Source: Bacteroidota bacterium (GTDB lineage Bacteria; Bacteroidota; Bacteroidia; B-17B0; Aurantibacillaceae). Taken from it: 64,000 nucleotides of DNA. Shown here one piece after another: positions 21,369 to 31,575 of this stretch. Each line of letters begins with the position of its first letter. Position 1 is the stretch's first letter. The notes beneath the pieces are model-generated. The model had not been told where the DNA came from, did no database searches, and saw only the letters and a program-made list of their open reading frames with translations. The stretch spans positions 1 through 64,000 of the forward strand of contig JANYGK010000011.1 of NCBI GenBank assembly GCA_025362395.1, read 5' to 3'. A program made the position numbers and the translations under genes.

Positions 21369-22109
21369 ATGAAATTAATATATACCATTCTTTTCTTTAT
21401 TTTATTTTTGGCTTCCGGCCTACAAGGAACTGCACAAATAAAAAAGGCGGCAAAAAAAAATTCCAAGAGTCAGTTTTGGAGAAACGTAGAACGTTCCACT
21501 ATAAGATCGCCCTGGACTGTAGGTTTAGGTTGGAATGTAATTGACGATGACGGAAAACCTTTTAATAAATTATTTAATGCAAGCAATTCATGGAACGTTG
21601 TTCCTTATCCTTCTAAATTAAGCTGCGAAAAAGACCTTATTCAAGGTTGGAGTGTAGAAGTGGCAGTTAATTATAATCAACTAAAAACCGGCAAAACGGT
21701 TAATAACGATGTTTTAAAAAGTACAGGCTCTTTTATTTCAGCTGATATTAATGGGAAATTCAGCTTTTTGGACCTTATTAAAAATAAAATACCTTATTTT
21801 GATCCTTATGTACTACATGGTTACGGTTACACTTACAGAGGTGTGGGCAAATATAGCAGCGTACCTACCGCTAACATTGGTTTGGGATTTAATGTTTGGG
21901 TGTATGATGATATGATCGGTATCAACGTTCAGTCTCAGGCTAAATTTGCTATTAATTCTCCTTTCATTAAAACAGGGGGTAATTATTTACAACATTCGTT
22001 AGGTATTGTGTATAAATTTGAAACAGGATCTTCGCGTTACGGACAAAAACCCGGGCGCAGTGGAAGCAAGTATAAATTTTTTAAAACCCGAAAGAAAAGC
22101 GTGAAGTAA
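21369..22109 (+). CDS. Hypothetical outer-membrane/secreted protein (paralog 1)
   Basis: Signal peptide; WNVIDDDGKPFNKLF...KTGGNYLQHSLGIVYKF shared with the next gene. Confidence 0.7.
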   Translation: MKLIYTILFFILFLASGLQGTAQIKKAAKKNSKSQFWRNVERSTIRSPWTVGLGWNVIDDDGKPFNKLFNASNSWNVVPYPSKLSCEKDLIQGWSVEVAVNYNQLKTGKTVNNDVLKSTGSFISADINGKFSFLDLIKNKIPYFDPYVLHGYGYTYRGVGKYSSVPTANIGLGFNVWVYDDMIGINVQSQAKFAINSPFIKTGGNYLQHSLGIVYKFETGSSRYGQKPGRSGSKYKFFKTRKKSVK

Positions 22110-22267
22110 TTTTCATTTACTGCTTTACTTTTTCTTCATATCATTTAAAATAATCCTATTCCTAAATTTTTAACACATCTCTTGTTTGTTAACACCCAAA
22201 AAAGTCTTATAATTGTTAATAATTAGTTCATAACCTGAATTTATAAATTATTGAAACAATCTTATTT

Positions 22268-22963
22268 GTGAGAAAATCCGGATTTTGCCTTTTTGTAATA
22301 TTTACTATTTGCCTGTGTAATTCTTTGTTTGCGCAAAAAAAGCACCCGATGCTTGTTCCTTGCTTTGTGCCTTTGCATTCCTTTAAGCACTTTATTACTA
22401 AAACCCCTTGGATCATTCAATTGGGAGGAAATGTGGTAGATGATGACGGGAAGCCTTTTAATAAAGTGTTTGATGTTAAAAATACATGGAATGTTCCTCC
22501 CTTCCCTACAAAACTTGCCATAGAAAAAGAATTAAACTACAATTGGAACCTAGAGTTGGCATTTACTTATAATAATTTTAAACCCGGTAAAACCATTAAT
22601 AACGATGTGTATACAACTGCCGGAACATTTTTTTCGGTTGATATAAACGGGAAAAAGATTCTTACTAAATTATACAGGATCGAACCCTATTTATTTTCGG
22701 GCTTCGGCTATACGCTGCGCACTGTATCAAAATACTCAAATAGTGTAACACTTAATGCCGGCTTTGGTTTTAATATATGGGTGGTTGACAATGTATTGGG
22801 AATAAATATACAGGGTTCGGGAAAGTTCGGGCTTACAAGCCCTATAGTAAAAACAGGCGCTAATTATTTACAGCATTCATTAGGTATTATTTATAAGTTC
22901 AGCGGCAACTACAAAAAATTAAAAGCTGCACGTTTACACATTCGTAAAATTTACACTAAATAA
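22268..22963 (+). CDS. Hypothetical outer-membrane/secreted protein (paralog 2, GTG start)
   Basis: GNVVDDDGKPFNKVFDVKNTWNVPPFPTKL...KTGANYLQHSLGIIYKF aligns along its length with the upstream ORF. Confidence 0.7.
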   Translation: MRKSGFCLFVIFTICLCNSLFAQKKHPMLVPCFVPLHSFKHFITKTPWIIQLGGNVVDDDGKPFNKVFDVKNTWNVPPFPTKLAIEKELNYNWNLELAFTYNNFKPGKTINNDVYTTAGTFFSVDINGKKILTKLYRIEPYLFSGFGYTLRTVSKYSNSVTLNAGFGFNIWVVDNVLGINIQGSGKFGLTSPIVKTGANYLQHSLGIIYKFSGNYKKLKAARLHIRKIYTK

Positions 22964-22989
22964 TTTATTATATTTTTTTAAATTTAATT

Positions 22990-24114
22990 ATGAAACTTAC
23001 TTTATTTATTTTATTATTCAGCTGTTTTTTAATGAAAGGGTTTTCGCAAACTGTTTACAGTAATGAACAGGTTATTAAGATCTCTGATTACCTGACGAAG
23101 CTTGAAAAGCAGGATTCTTTGATCAGAACTATGTTATCAGGTCTGGATGTATCATTATCTGCCACAAAGGAAGAACCTAAACCTAAAACGGTAAACCTCT
23201 GCGGAAAGCTTACCGGGCTTAACAAAACACAATTTCCCATAACCGATATTAATTTAATGTTGGTGAAAGAAAATGGAGAAGTCATCAGTCAGAAAACTTC
23301 TAACAACGGTAATTTTAATTTCTTAAATATTAACCCTACCGAAAATTACAGCTTTAAAATAAGTTCTGAAGACACTAAAGTATTGGAAGCAGGTAAGCTT
23401 ATTATTTCGGATTGCAATGGAAAGACTGTAAAAATAATTACTAAAAATGCCGCCGGGCTTTTTGAGTATAAATTGTTGGATGTTGAAAAAACACAGATGA
23501 GCACAGAAGGCTCGGGTGAAGTAACAAGCGGTTCTATGGATCCTTTAGCAAAGGTAACGACATTAATAACAAACTTCGAAAAGTTGAAAGCTGATACAAA
23601 AACCTGTGAGGCAAATGTAGCAGACCTGCAAAAAAAATTCAGTGAGCTTGAAAAAATATTTGATGCGCTTAAATCAAAACCTCAGGATATGGACACAGAC
23701 CTGCAGTTGTATGATGGCAACTTATTATCAAAGTATTTAAAGCTGATCAATTTTAAATCGAACGATGCTACTTTAGATGAGGAAGCTTACAAATCGTTAG
23801 ATGCCTTAACGGTACAGTTAAGAAAGTTTACTAAAGTAAAATTTGTAATACAAGGACATGCTGATAATTCGGGTACTGACGAAAAAAACCTGAAGCTGTC
23901 GCAGGAAAGAGCTGACGTGGTTAAAGCGTATTTAGTTTCTAAAAAAGTAGATGTTAAACGGATCTCTACACAGGCTATGGGTTCAGCTTATCCTATTGCC
24001 AACAACGAGGTAGAAGAAGGCAGAGCGAAGAACCGTCGTGTAGAAATTAAAGCGAATAATAATTCGGCACCGGTTGCTTCAAAAAGCAAAGCTAAAGGAA
24101 AAAAGGGGCAATAA
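22990..24114 (+). CDS. OmpA-family peptidoglycan-associated protein
   Basis: Signal peptide; C-terminal OmpA domain (KFVIQGHADNSGTDEKNLKLSQERADVVKAYLVSKKVDVKRISTQAMGSAYPIANNEVEEGRAKNRRVEI). Confidence 0.88.
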   Translation: MKLTLFILLFSCFLMKGFSQTVYSNEQVIKISDYLTKLEKQDSLIRTMLSGLDVSLSATKEEPKPKTVNLCGKLTGLNKTQFPITDINLMLVKENGEVISQKTSNNGNFNFLNINPTENYSFKISSEDTKVLEAGKLIISDCNGKTVKIITKNAAGLFEYKLLDVEKTQMSTEGSGEVTSGSMDPLAKVTTLITNFEKLKADTKTCEANVADLQKKFSELEKIFDALKSKPQDMDTDLQLYDGNLLSKYLKLINFKSNDATLDEEAYKSLDALTVQLRKFTKVKFVIQGHADNSGTDEKNLKLSQERADVVKAYLVSKKVDVKRISTQAMGSAYPIANNEVEEGRAKNRRVEIKANNNSAPVASKSKAKGKKGQ

Positions 24115-24226
24115 ATTATTTTATTGACGGCGTAAAATAATGTTTATAGGTTATTGCTCCGGGTAAGTGTATACGATGTTATTTACGGAATTTTAGAATA
24201 GAGAATGTGAATCAAAAACTCAACGC

Positions 24227-26644
24227 TTATTTGCCTCCTTTGCCCTTTGGTTCTATATCTTTTACCCGGCGTTGTTCCACTTTTAGTTTACCGAAATTGT
24301 AATTCACGCTAATGTTTATTCGCCTCGTATCATAGGTTTGTCGCCCGGTCATGTGTAAGTTTTGGTAATTTACAATTGTATTTCTTATTAAACCATAACA
24401 TATATCGTTAAAAGCTAAGGCTACCGAAAGCTTATCTCCTAATAGTGTTTTTTTGAAAGCCACATTGATATAAGACCTTGCTTTCGTATGATAAATGCCT
24501 TCCAAAAACGGACTCAGGTAAAAAGCATTCAATTCTATTGAATACCCTTTTGAAAATGTTATTCTGCTAAACAAATTAGGATTAACTGCCACAGTGGAAA
24601 TAGCATACGGCAAATTATTAATACTGCCTTTGGCATTAATATGAAATACGGTTACATTTAAATTAACCGACCACCATTTAAACAAATCTCTTTGTATAAA
24701 TAAAGAGTAAGAATAAACATCTGCATATTTTAAATTGGCAGTTGTGTTCACATACGATTTACTTGAATCGTTTTGAATATTATAGGCCATAAAATTGTTG
24801 TAGATCCTGCTAAAGTTAATACTGTTGCTTAACCATGTTTTATACGAGTGTGTTAAGCCAAAATCATGACTGTACTCCGGCTTTAAAAAAGGATTGCCTT
24901 TATTGGAGGCTAATGTACTTATAAAAATAACAAAGGGATTAAAGGAGTTATAGTCAGGGCGATTTACCCGCTTATTATAAGAAAGTGAAAAAGCATGATT
25001 ATCCGACTTTTTATAATCTACAGTCACTAATGGAAATAGATTAAAGTATTGCCTGTTAAATCCTAAACCATTACTTTTACTTATGGTGTTAATAACCGTG
25101 TTTTCAGCTCTTACACCTGCCTGCAACGATACTTTTTTGTATTGCTTGTTAATGTTAATATAGCCTGCGCTTATGTTTTGCTTATAATTAAACACATTGG
25201 TGTAGTTACTGTCTGTTATATATTCGCCGGTTGTATAATTTTGGTTTTGTAAATTATAATCACTGATCATTTTCTGGTAACTGTGTTTTATGCCGGCTTC
25301 CAACTTAAACTCTTTTTTAAATTCTTTTTCAAAATCAAGTATGGCAGAACCGGTGGTGAAATATAAGGTATTAGATGTTTTAAAAATAGCAGGCGTTGTC
25401 GCATCATTATTATTGGCGTCTAAAAAATGATTATCGAAGTTGGCAGCATAAATATCCCAATACGGTTTATAATCGGCCGAAAACCGAAGCGCTGTACCCA
25501 GTGTATCAAATAAATGTTCAGCGTTTATGTTAAACTCAGGATAAATCCATGGGTTTGGTTTTTGAGATATAAGTTTCAGGTTTTGATATCCTAAGCTGTT
25601 ATCACCCATTGCTGTGGTAGCTACATTATCTACATTGCCCATGCCAAAGGCACCGTTCATTTTTACACTAACAGAATTAGATCTATTAATAAACCAGTCT
25701 GCACCAAGATCATAGGTTTCGGAATGGTGATGTTGTTTGGTAATGTATTTTGACTGAAGTGTTGATCGGGTTCCGTTATAGTTAACAGAGTTTTTAAAAT
25801 CTTCATTCACCCTTAGCCATTCTTTAGTAGCCGTAAACCCTGAAAAAAAGTTCATTTTTCGCCCTTTATAATTTAAGCTGAAGCCACCCGACGGGTTTCC
25901 GTAAAATCCTTGCGAATAACTGCCAAATATATTGCCGCTGATGCCAACGAGTTTTAATTTATTGGTTTTAATATTAATCATACCACCTGTGCCGGCGGCA
26001 TCATATTTAACGGGTGGTTTTTTAAGAACTTCTATTTTTTCTATCCGGGAGGCATTCATGCTTTTTAAAACATTAATTAATTGCTGCCCGGATAATTGTT
26101 GAAGCTTGCCATCAATTAAAATTTTTACGCCAGACTTTCCTTGTATGGAAATGTTACCGTCTGAAACTGTGACACCGGGCAATCGTGATAATAAATCATA
26201 AGCCGTATTGCCCATGGCTAAAGCTGTACCCTCTACATTTACAATGATATTGCCATTTTTAAATTCAACAGTTTTCTTTTGACCGGAAACTGATATTTCA
26301 TTTAAGTTAATACCTGTAGGGTGTAGGTTAATGACAGGCACTGAAACAGTACCGGTGCTGTCATACTCTATTTTACCGGAGTAATACATATTGAAACCCA
26401 TTGCTGAGATTTTTAACCGGTAGCTCCCTTTTTTTATGGCTTCAAAACAATAATTTCCATCTCCATCGGACATTACACCTTTTACAATACTACTGTCGCT
26501 ATAGTTAAGTAAACCTATTGGCGTATAAGGAATAACGGACTGCAGTGTGTCCGTTAATTTTCCTTTCAGGGAACATTGCGAATGTAAGGCATACGTAGCA
26601 GCAAGTAAAAAAATAAATAAAATAAGATTTTTACTAAGCTTCAT
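24227..26644 (-). CDS. TonB-dependent-receptor-like outer-membrane beta-barrel protein
   Basis: Carboxypeptidase-regulatory-like N-terminus, plug-like region (NTAYDLLSRLPGVTVSDGNISIQGKSGVKILIDGKLQQLSGQQLINVLKSMNASRIEKIEVLKKPPVKYDAAGTGGMINI), long barrel. Confidence 0.88.
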   Translation of the reverse strand: MKLSKNLILFIFLLAATYALHSQCSLKGKLTDTLQSVIPYTPIGLLNYSDSSIVKGVMSDGDGNYCFEAIKKGSYRLKISAMGFNMYYSGKIEYDSTGTVSVPVINLHPTGINLNEISVSGQKKTVEFKNGNIIVNVEGTALAMGNTAYDLLSRLPGVTVSDGNISIQGKSGVKILIDGKLQQLSGQQLINVLKSMNASRIEKIEVLKKPPVKYDAAGTGGMINIKTNKLKLVGISGNIFGSYSQGFYGNPSGGFSLNYKGRKMNFFSGFTATKEWLRVNEDFKNSVNYNGTRSTLQSKYITKQHHHSETYDLGADWFINRSNSVSVKMNGAFGMGNVDNVATTAMGDNSLGYQNLKLISQKPNPWIYPEFNINAEHLFDTLGTALRFSADYKPYWDIYAANFDNHFLDANNNDATTPAIFKTSNTLYFTTGSAILDFEKEFKKEFKLEAGIKHSYQKMISDYNLQNQNYTTGEYITDSNYTNVFNYKQNISAGYININKQYKKVSLQAGVRAENTVINTISKSNGLGFNRQYFNLFPLVTVDYKKSDNHAFSLSYNKRVNRPDYNSFNPFVIFISTLASNKGNPFLKPEYSHDFGLTHSYKTWLSNSINFSRIYNNFMAYNIQNDSSKSYVNTTANLKYADVYSYSLFIQRDLFKWWSVNLNVTVFHINAKGSINNLPYAISTVAVNPNLFSRITFSKGYSIELNAFYLSPFLEGIYHTKARSYINVAFKKTLLGDKLSVALAFNDICYGLIRNTIVNYQNLHMTGRQTYDTRRINISVNYNFGKLKVEQRRVKDIEPKGKGGK

Positions 26645-26823
26645 ATCTAAGGGATATTTAAATATAAACTAAAATATAATACGCATACTTTTGTATTAAC
26701 ACTTTTTGGTGAATATGCTTTAATAACCAACGTCTAACTATAGCTATGGGGAGCAATCAATAAAAAAATAAAACAAGTTATTCCTAAGCACCAAGCCTTC
26801 TCATTCATAATTTATAACCCATA

Positions 26824-26855
26824 AAAAAATCCCGGCAAAAGTTCCGGGATTTTTA
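26824..26855 (-). terminator. Rho-independent terminator-like hairpin at the 3' end of the polysaccharide cluster
   Basis: AAAAATCCCGG-CAAAAGTT-CCGGGATTTTT inverted repeat immediately downstream of the wzc stop codon. Confidence 0.8.
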
Positions 26856-26873
26856 TTTTATGTTATTCTTTTT

Positions 26874-29246
26874 TTAAAGTTCTTTTTTTTGCCACCATTT
26901 TTTTGGACTGTCCTTTCCGTAATTTCCATAGCCGTAGCCATAACCGTAACCGTAGCCATAACCATAGCCACGCTTATAATCAGAACCATTAATTAATACC
27001 GCCATATTAGGTAAACGTTTTTCTTTGTTAAGCGATTCTGCAATACGCAGCAGGCGTTTATCAAGGTAGTTGGCACGTGCTACAAATACAGTACAGTCGG
27101 CATACATATTAATCAGCAATGTATCTGTTACCAAGCCTACCGGTGCTGTATCAACAATTATATAATCATACCCGGCTTTTACCTGTTCAAATAACCCTTT
27201 AATGCGCGGGTTCATTAATAACTCAGCCGGGTTAGGCGGTATAGGGCCTGATGGCAAAATATCAAAGTTATTTATATTTGAAGCATTAAAAACAACATCC
27301 TTTAGTTCCAGCTCTGCATCGGTAATATAATTAGTCAATCCTTTTTTATCCGCTAAACCCAAATAAGCTAATATTTTAGGGGCGCGCAAATCGGTACCAA
27401 TCAATAATGTTTTTTTACCCGAAAGGGCGAAACTTGCCGCCAGGTTTAAAGCAATGTATGATTTTCCTTCTTTACCAATAGTAGAGGTAACAAATACGGT
27501 TTTGCTTTTAGTGGCGTTAACAGTAGTAATAAATTCGACATTGGTTCGTAATAACCTAAAAGCTTCCGCAATATGTGAGCTGTTATTTTCTAATACAACG
27601 AGCCTTGTTTTTGAAGTGGATTGAGGAATATCGCCCAGGAACGGAATTTTCACTTTATCAATATCTTTTTTACCATGCACTTTAGTATCTAACAGGTCCA
27701 ATATATACAGGATAACAATAGGAATAATTAATCCTATTAAAAAAGCCGACAAATAAATAATTTGTTTTTTTGGAGCCACGGCCTCACCCGTGCTGTAGGC
27801 GGAATCGATAATTTTAGCATTTGCTACAGTTACCGCTAAAGCAATATTTGTTTCTTCGCGCTTTTGTAGTAAGTATAAGTAAAGGGCTTCTTTAATTTGT
27901 TGCTGTCGTTGTATGATCCGGTATTCGCGTTCATATTTAGGAACGGAGCCTATTTTGGTGTTGATCTCCCCTTCTTTTTTTGCCAATTCTTTTGCGCGAA
28001 TTTGTAAGGCAGCTTTTAAATTGATAAGGCTTTCTTTGATGGCACTTTTTAAACCAACCAACTGATTCTCTAAATTTTCCACTACCGGATTTTTCTCACC
28101 GGAGCTTTTTAGCATCCTGTTACGCTCCAATACCAGCTTATTATATTCTGCAATCTGCATTGATAATGGCGCATCATTTAATCCCAGGTTAGTCGGGATT
28201 AAATCACCGGGTAAGCCGTGCTTTTGCAGATACTCATTCATAAATTCAGAGATACGCATCTGCGTATTTGCCTCTAATACACTGGCTTCGCTTTCACTAC
28301 CGTTTTCAAGAAACAATTTTGCTTCCGACTCTACATCTGTTAATTTATTTCGGGTTTTAAAATCCTGTGCTTCTCCTTCCACTACAGAAAGCTCACCTGT
28401 AATAAATTTAATGCGTTCATTAATAAATTCTGCTGTATTACGGCTCACCTGATTTTTATCGGCAACCGCATCCAAGTTATGCTGCTTAATTAAATTATTA
28501 ACGATATCAGCTGCTTTAGCAGGAATGGCATCCCTCAAGCTAATGGTAATAGCATTAGCCGTTTTATTAACCGGATTTACTTTAACGGAACCAAGGTATC
28601 TGTCAACCACTTCATTAATGGGAGTTATAATTACTCTGAAGTCTGTATTTATATAAGTATCGCTGAAAAAAGAAGTGGTCGTAAAAATTATCTTTCCGAA
28701 CTCTGTCATAACAGCATCGCCGAAGTTATAACTCCCCAAAGTTTCATCCCCTTTACCTGTCTTTAAAATAAAGTGTTTTGCAGATTCAGGAATTACCAGC
28801 CAATTACCTGTAATGGAAATTAAACTGTCCTTTACAATATAATGCGCGATAATGGGTGTATCATAATACCGCTCATGTTCAATAGGCCTGCCTTGTGAAA
28901 AGTAAGAAATATTAAGATCCAATTCCTTCACAACCATCGTCATTAAAGTGCGTGATTTTAAGATTTCTATTTCATTATCAATATTTTTATTATTCTTTAA
29001 AATCCCCAGGTCTTCAAAAGCAGAAAGCTCAGAAGAGATCTCTCCTTTTTTATCGTCTTTAATTAAAATAGTAGCATTTACTTCGTATAAAGAAGTTTGG
29101 TATCTCAAGTATACAAAACCAAGTAATAAGCTTGCTATCAGGCTTACTATAAACCATTTCCACTGGTAGAGATACTTAATTAAAATATCCTTTAAAGAAT
29201 GTTCCGTGGTTTCCTCAACCGAAAAATTATATTGTTCTAATTCCAT
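26874..29246 (-). CDS. wzc: Polysaccharide biosynthesis tyrosine autokinase / chain-length determinant (Wzc-like)
   Basis: Wzz-like N-terminus, BY-kinase Walker A (VTSTIGKEGKSYIALNLAASFALSGKKTLLIGTDLRAPK), Tyr-rich C-terminal tail GYGYGYGYGYGYGYGNYG. Confidence 0.93.
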   Translation of the reverse strand: MELEQYNFSVEETTEHSLKDILIKYLYQWKWFIVSLIASLLLGFVYLRYQTSLYEVNATILIKDDKKGEISSELSAFEDLGILKNNKNIDNEIEILKSRTLMTMVVKELDLNISYFSQGRPIEHERYYDTPIIAHYIVKDSLISITGNWLVIPESAKHFILKTGKGDETLGSYNFGDAVMTEFGKIIFTTTSFFSDTYINTDFRVIITPINEVVDRYLGSVKVNPVNKTANAITISLRDAIPAKAADIVNNLIKQHNLDAVADKNQVSRNTAEFINERIKFITGELSVVEGEAQDFKTRNKLTDVESEAKLFLENGSESEASVLEANTQMRISEFMNEYLQKHGLPGDLIPTNLGLNDAPLSMQIAEYNKLVLERNRMLKSSGEKNPVVENLENQLVGLKSAIKESLINLKAALQIRAKELAKKEGEINTKIGSVPKYEREYRIIQRQQQIKEALYLYLLQKREETNIALAVTVANAKIIDSAYSTGEAVAPKKQIIYLSAFLIGLIIPIVILYILDLLDTKVHGKKDIDKVKIPFLGDIPQSTSKTRLVVLENNSSHIAEAFRLLRTNVEFITTVNATKSKTVFVTSTIGKEGKSYIALNLAASFALSGKKTLLIGTDLRAPKILAYLGLADKKGLTNYITDAELELKDVVFNASNINNFDILPSGPIPPNPAELLMNPRIKGLFEQVKAGYDYIIVDTAPVGLVTDTLLINMYADCTVFVARANYLDKRLLRIAESLNKEKRLPNMAVLINGSDYKRGYGYGYGYGYGYGYGNYGKDSPKKWWQKKEL

Positions 29247-29255
29247 TATAAATGA

Positions 29256-30071
29256 TTATCGCTTCAGCAATACTGCCATAGTAATCAATAAAGATACTAT
29301 AGAAACTACCAAGCTTATGTTGCCGGTATTAACGACTGATGAATTTATTTTAGCACGGTTCGGTTCAACATACACCACATCATTTTGGCTAAGGTAATAA
29401 ACAGGTGATGAAAATAAGGCTTTAGAGGTAAGGTCAATTCGTGTTTCCGTTTTTTTACCATCTACATCTCTTATTACTAATACATTTTTACGAACTCCTG
29501 TAATTAATAAATCCCCGGCTATACCAAGGGCTTCCGGTAAGGTAATGCGTTCGTTAGGTATAGTAAACGTACCCGGGTTTCGCACTTCACCCAGCACCGT
29601 TACCTTATAATTTAAAATTCTCAGCAAAACAGTGGGTTGTGTTAAGTAAGATTTAAGGCGGTTTTTTAAAGTATCGATAGCCACACTACGACTTAAACCT
29701 CCTAATTTAATTTTACCTGCAACCGGAAAATCCACATATCCTTCTGCATCAATTAAATAACCGGCGGGCGTTGGGGTTCCTTGGCTATATCCTCCCATGG
29801 ATTGACTGACAAAGGTTACAGGAATATTAAAGGGTTTAATGGCTTCGGGGTCTAAACCTAAAACGGTAATGGATAAAATGTCATCCGATTTTAATACAGG
29901 GTTATAACTTTTGTTTGCGTCTGAACCACTTATGGCTTCAGGAGTATTGAAGTAAACGAGTTTTTTCTTTGAAGTGCAGGCCTGAAAAAGCAGGCATACT
30001 AGTATTACCGGCAAATAAATAAAAGGAATTACTTTTTTTAGAAAGCGCATTGTTATTTTTTTATAGTGCAA
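29256..30071 (-). CDS. wza: Polysaccharide export outer-membrane lipoprotein (Wza-like)
   Basis: Lipobox-like LLFQACTSKKK; DDILSITVLGLDPEA...VDFPVAGKIKLGGLS and SLBB-like VTVLGEVRNPGTFTIPNERITLPEALGIAGDL. Confidence 0.9.
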   Translation of the reverse strand: MHYKKITMRFLKKVIPFIYLPVILVCLLFQACTSKKKLVYFNTPEAISGSDANKSYNPVLKSDDILSITVLGLDPEAIKPFNIPVTFVSQSMGGYSQGTPTPAGYLIDAEGYVDFPVAGKIKLGGLSRSVAIDTLKNRLKSYLTQPTVLLRILNYKVTVLGEVRNPGTFTIPNERITLPEALGIAGDLLITGVRKNVLVIRDVDGKKTETRIDLTSKALFSSPVYYLSQNDVVYVEPNRAKINSSVVNTGNISLVVSIVSLLITMAVLLKR

Positions 30072-30158
30072 AAGTATAAAAAAAAGCCTTTTAACCTACC
30101 GTTTTTCCTATTTCACCGATACGATAGTAGTTCAGCATCTGTTAATGACAGCGATAAA

Positions 30159-31571
30159 TCAGTACACATTTTTATTCTTAAAGAAAACCAATGTAATAGT
30201 TTTTAAAATAATTTTAAGGTCCAATAAAAATGACCAGTTTTCAATATACCAGATATCAAACTCTACCCTCTTTTCCATTTCTTCTACATTTTTAGTTTCT
30301 CCTCTAAAGCCATTTACCTGGGCCCATCCTGTAATTCCCGCTTTCGCAAAATGCCTCACCAAATAATTATTAATAAGGTCAGAATATTCCTTTGTATGCT
30401 TTAACATGTGCGGGCGCGGACCCACAATCGCCATGTCGCCTTTTAATACATTAATGAACTGCGGCAGCTCATCCAGACTTGTTTTACGCATAAATTTACC
30501 GACAGCAGTTATACGTAAATCTTCTTTAGTAGCCTGTAATTCATCGCTTAATTCATTAACCCGCATGGTACGGAATTTATAACACCAAAATGTTCGATTG
30601 TTTTTACCGGAACGTTGCTGCTTAAAAAATACCGAACCTTTAGAGCTTAATTTTACCGCAACTATTAATATAGGGAATAGCCACCAAAATACTAACATGA
30701 TTAATATAGCAGTGAACATTACATCAAAAAAATATTTAAGAATCCTGTTGGGTGCATACTCTAAGGGTTCTTTACGTAAGGACACCACCGGAATATTACC
30801 ATAAAAGCTCACTTCGAGTTTACGACTTTTAGTAAAATTCCTGAAATAGGGCACAAAACGGATCCGTATAAAATGATGCTCACAGTAATTAGTCAACTCC
30901 CGTATTTCGGGTGTATCGTAATTTTGCACAGCCATATAAATCTCATGCACCGGCTTATCGGCTATATATTTAATAACTTCATTAATTTTGCCGAGCACTC
31001 CCGGCACATTGAGCTCGTTATCAAAAAAACCAAGCACCCTGTACCCGTAGCTTAAATCTCCCGAAAGAGTTTCCCGTATTTCGAAACCGGTTTTATCGGC
31101 GCCTATAATAATAACGTTACGAAAGTTATATCCTTTGCGCCTTAATTTTTTTAAAAGAGAAATAAAGCCGATTCGTCCGAAAAAAATTACTAAAAAAAAT
31201 AAGCTGCAAAAGGCTAAAAGGCGGGTACGTGACACCTCATTATATTTTAAGCCTACAATAAATATAAACATGAGGGCCATCAGATAAAAAACCAGCTTAA
31301 ATGTACGTCCTAACATTTTTTCCATGGGCTCTAACCTTACAAACCGGTAAGCGTGAAAATAGCTCGCTAAAAAACACCAGGTAATGTTTGAAAACAATAA
31401 TACAGTTTTAGCATCCTGCGAATGAAATTCGGAAAGCCTTTCGTTACTTATAAAATAAGAAAAAACGTATGCCAGGTTAAGCAACACTAAATCTATTACC
31501 AACCCAATAAGCTTTATATAACGTGAATAACCGTATATGTAATCGCTCCGTTTCTTTTTTGCCATCCTCAT
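30159..31571 (-). CDS. Undecaprenyl-phosphate sugar phosphotransferase (WcaJ-like initiating transferase)
   Basis: Membrane N-terminus, CoA-binding-like middle, FKQQRSGKNNRTFWCYKFRTMRVN...RKTSLDELPQFINVLKGDMAIVGPRPH. Confidence 0.93.
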   Translation of the reverse strand: MRMAKKKRSDYIYGYSRYIKLIGLVIDLVLLNLAYVFSYFISNERLSEFHSQDAKTVLLFSNITWCFLASYFHAYRFVRLEPMEKMLGRTFKLVFYLMALMFIFIVGLKYNEVSRTRLLAFCSLFFLVIFFGRIGFISLLKKLRRKGYNFRNVIIIGADKTGFEIRETLSGDLSYGYRVLGFFDNELNVPGVLGKINEVIKYIADKPVHEIYMAVQNYDTPEIRELTNYCEHHFIRIRFVPYFRNFTKSRKLEVSFYGNIPVVSLRKEPLEYAPNRILKYFFDVMFTAILIMLVFWWLFPILIVAVKLSSKGSVFFKQQRSGKNNRTFWCYKFRTMRVNELSDELQATKEDLRITAVGKFMRKTSLDELPQFINVLKGDMAIVGPRPHMLKHTKEYSDLINNYLVRHFAKAGITGWAQVNGFRGETKNVEEMEKRVEFDIWYIENWSFLLDLKIILKTITLVFFKNKNVY

Positions 31572-31575
31572 TTAG

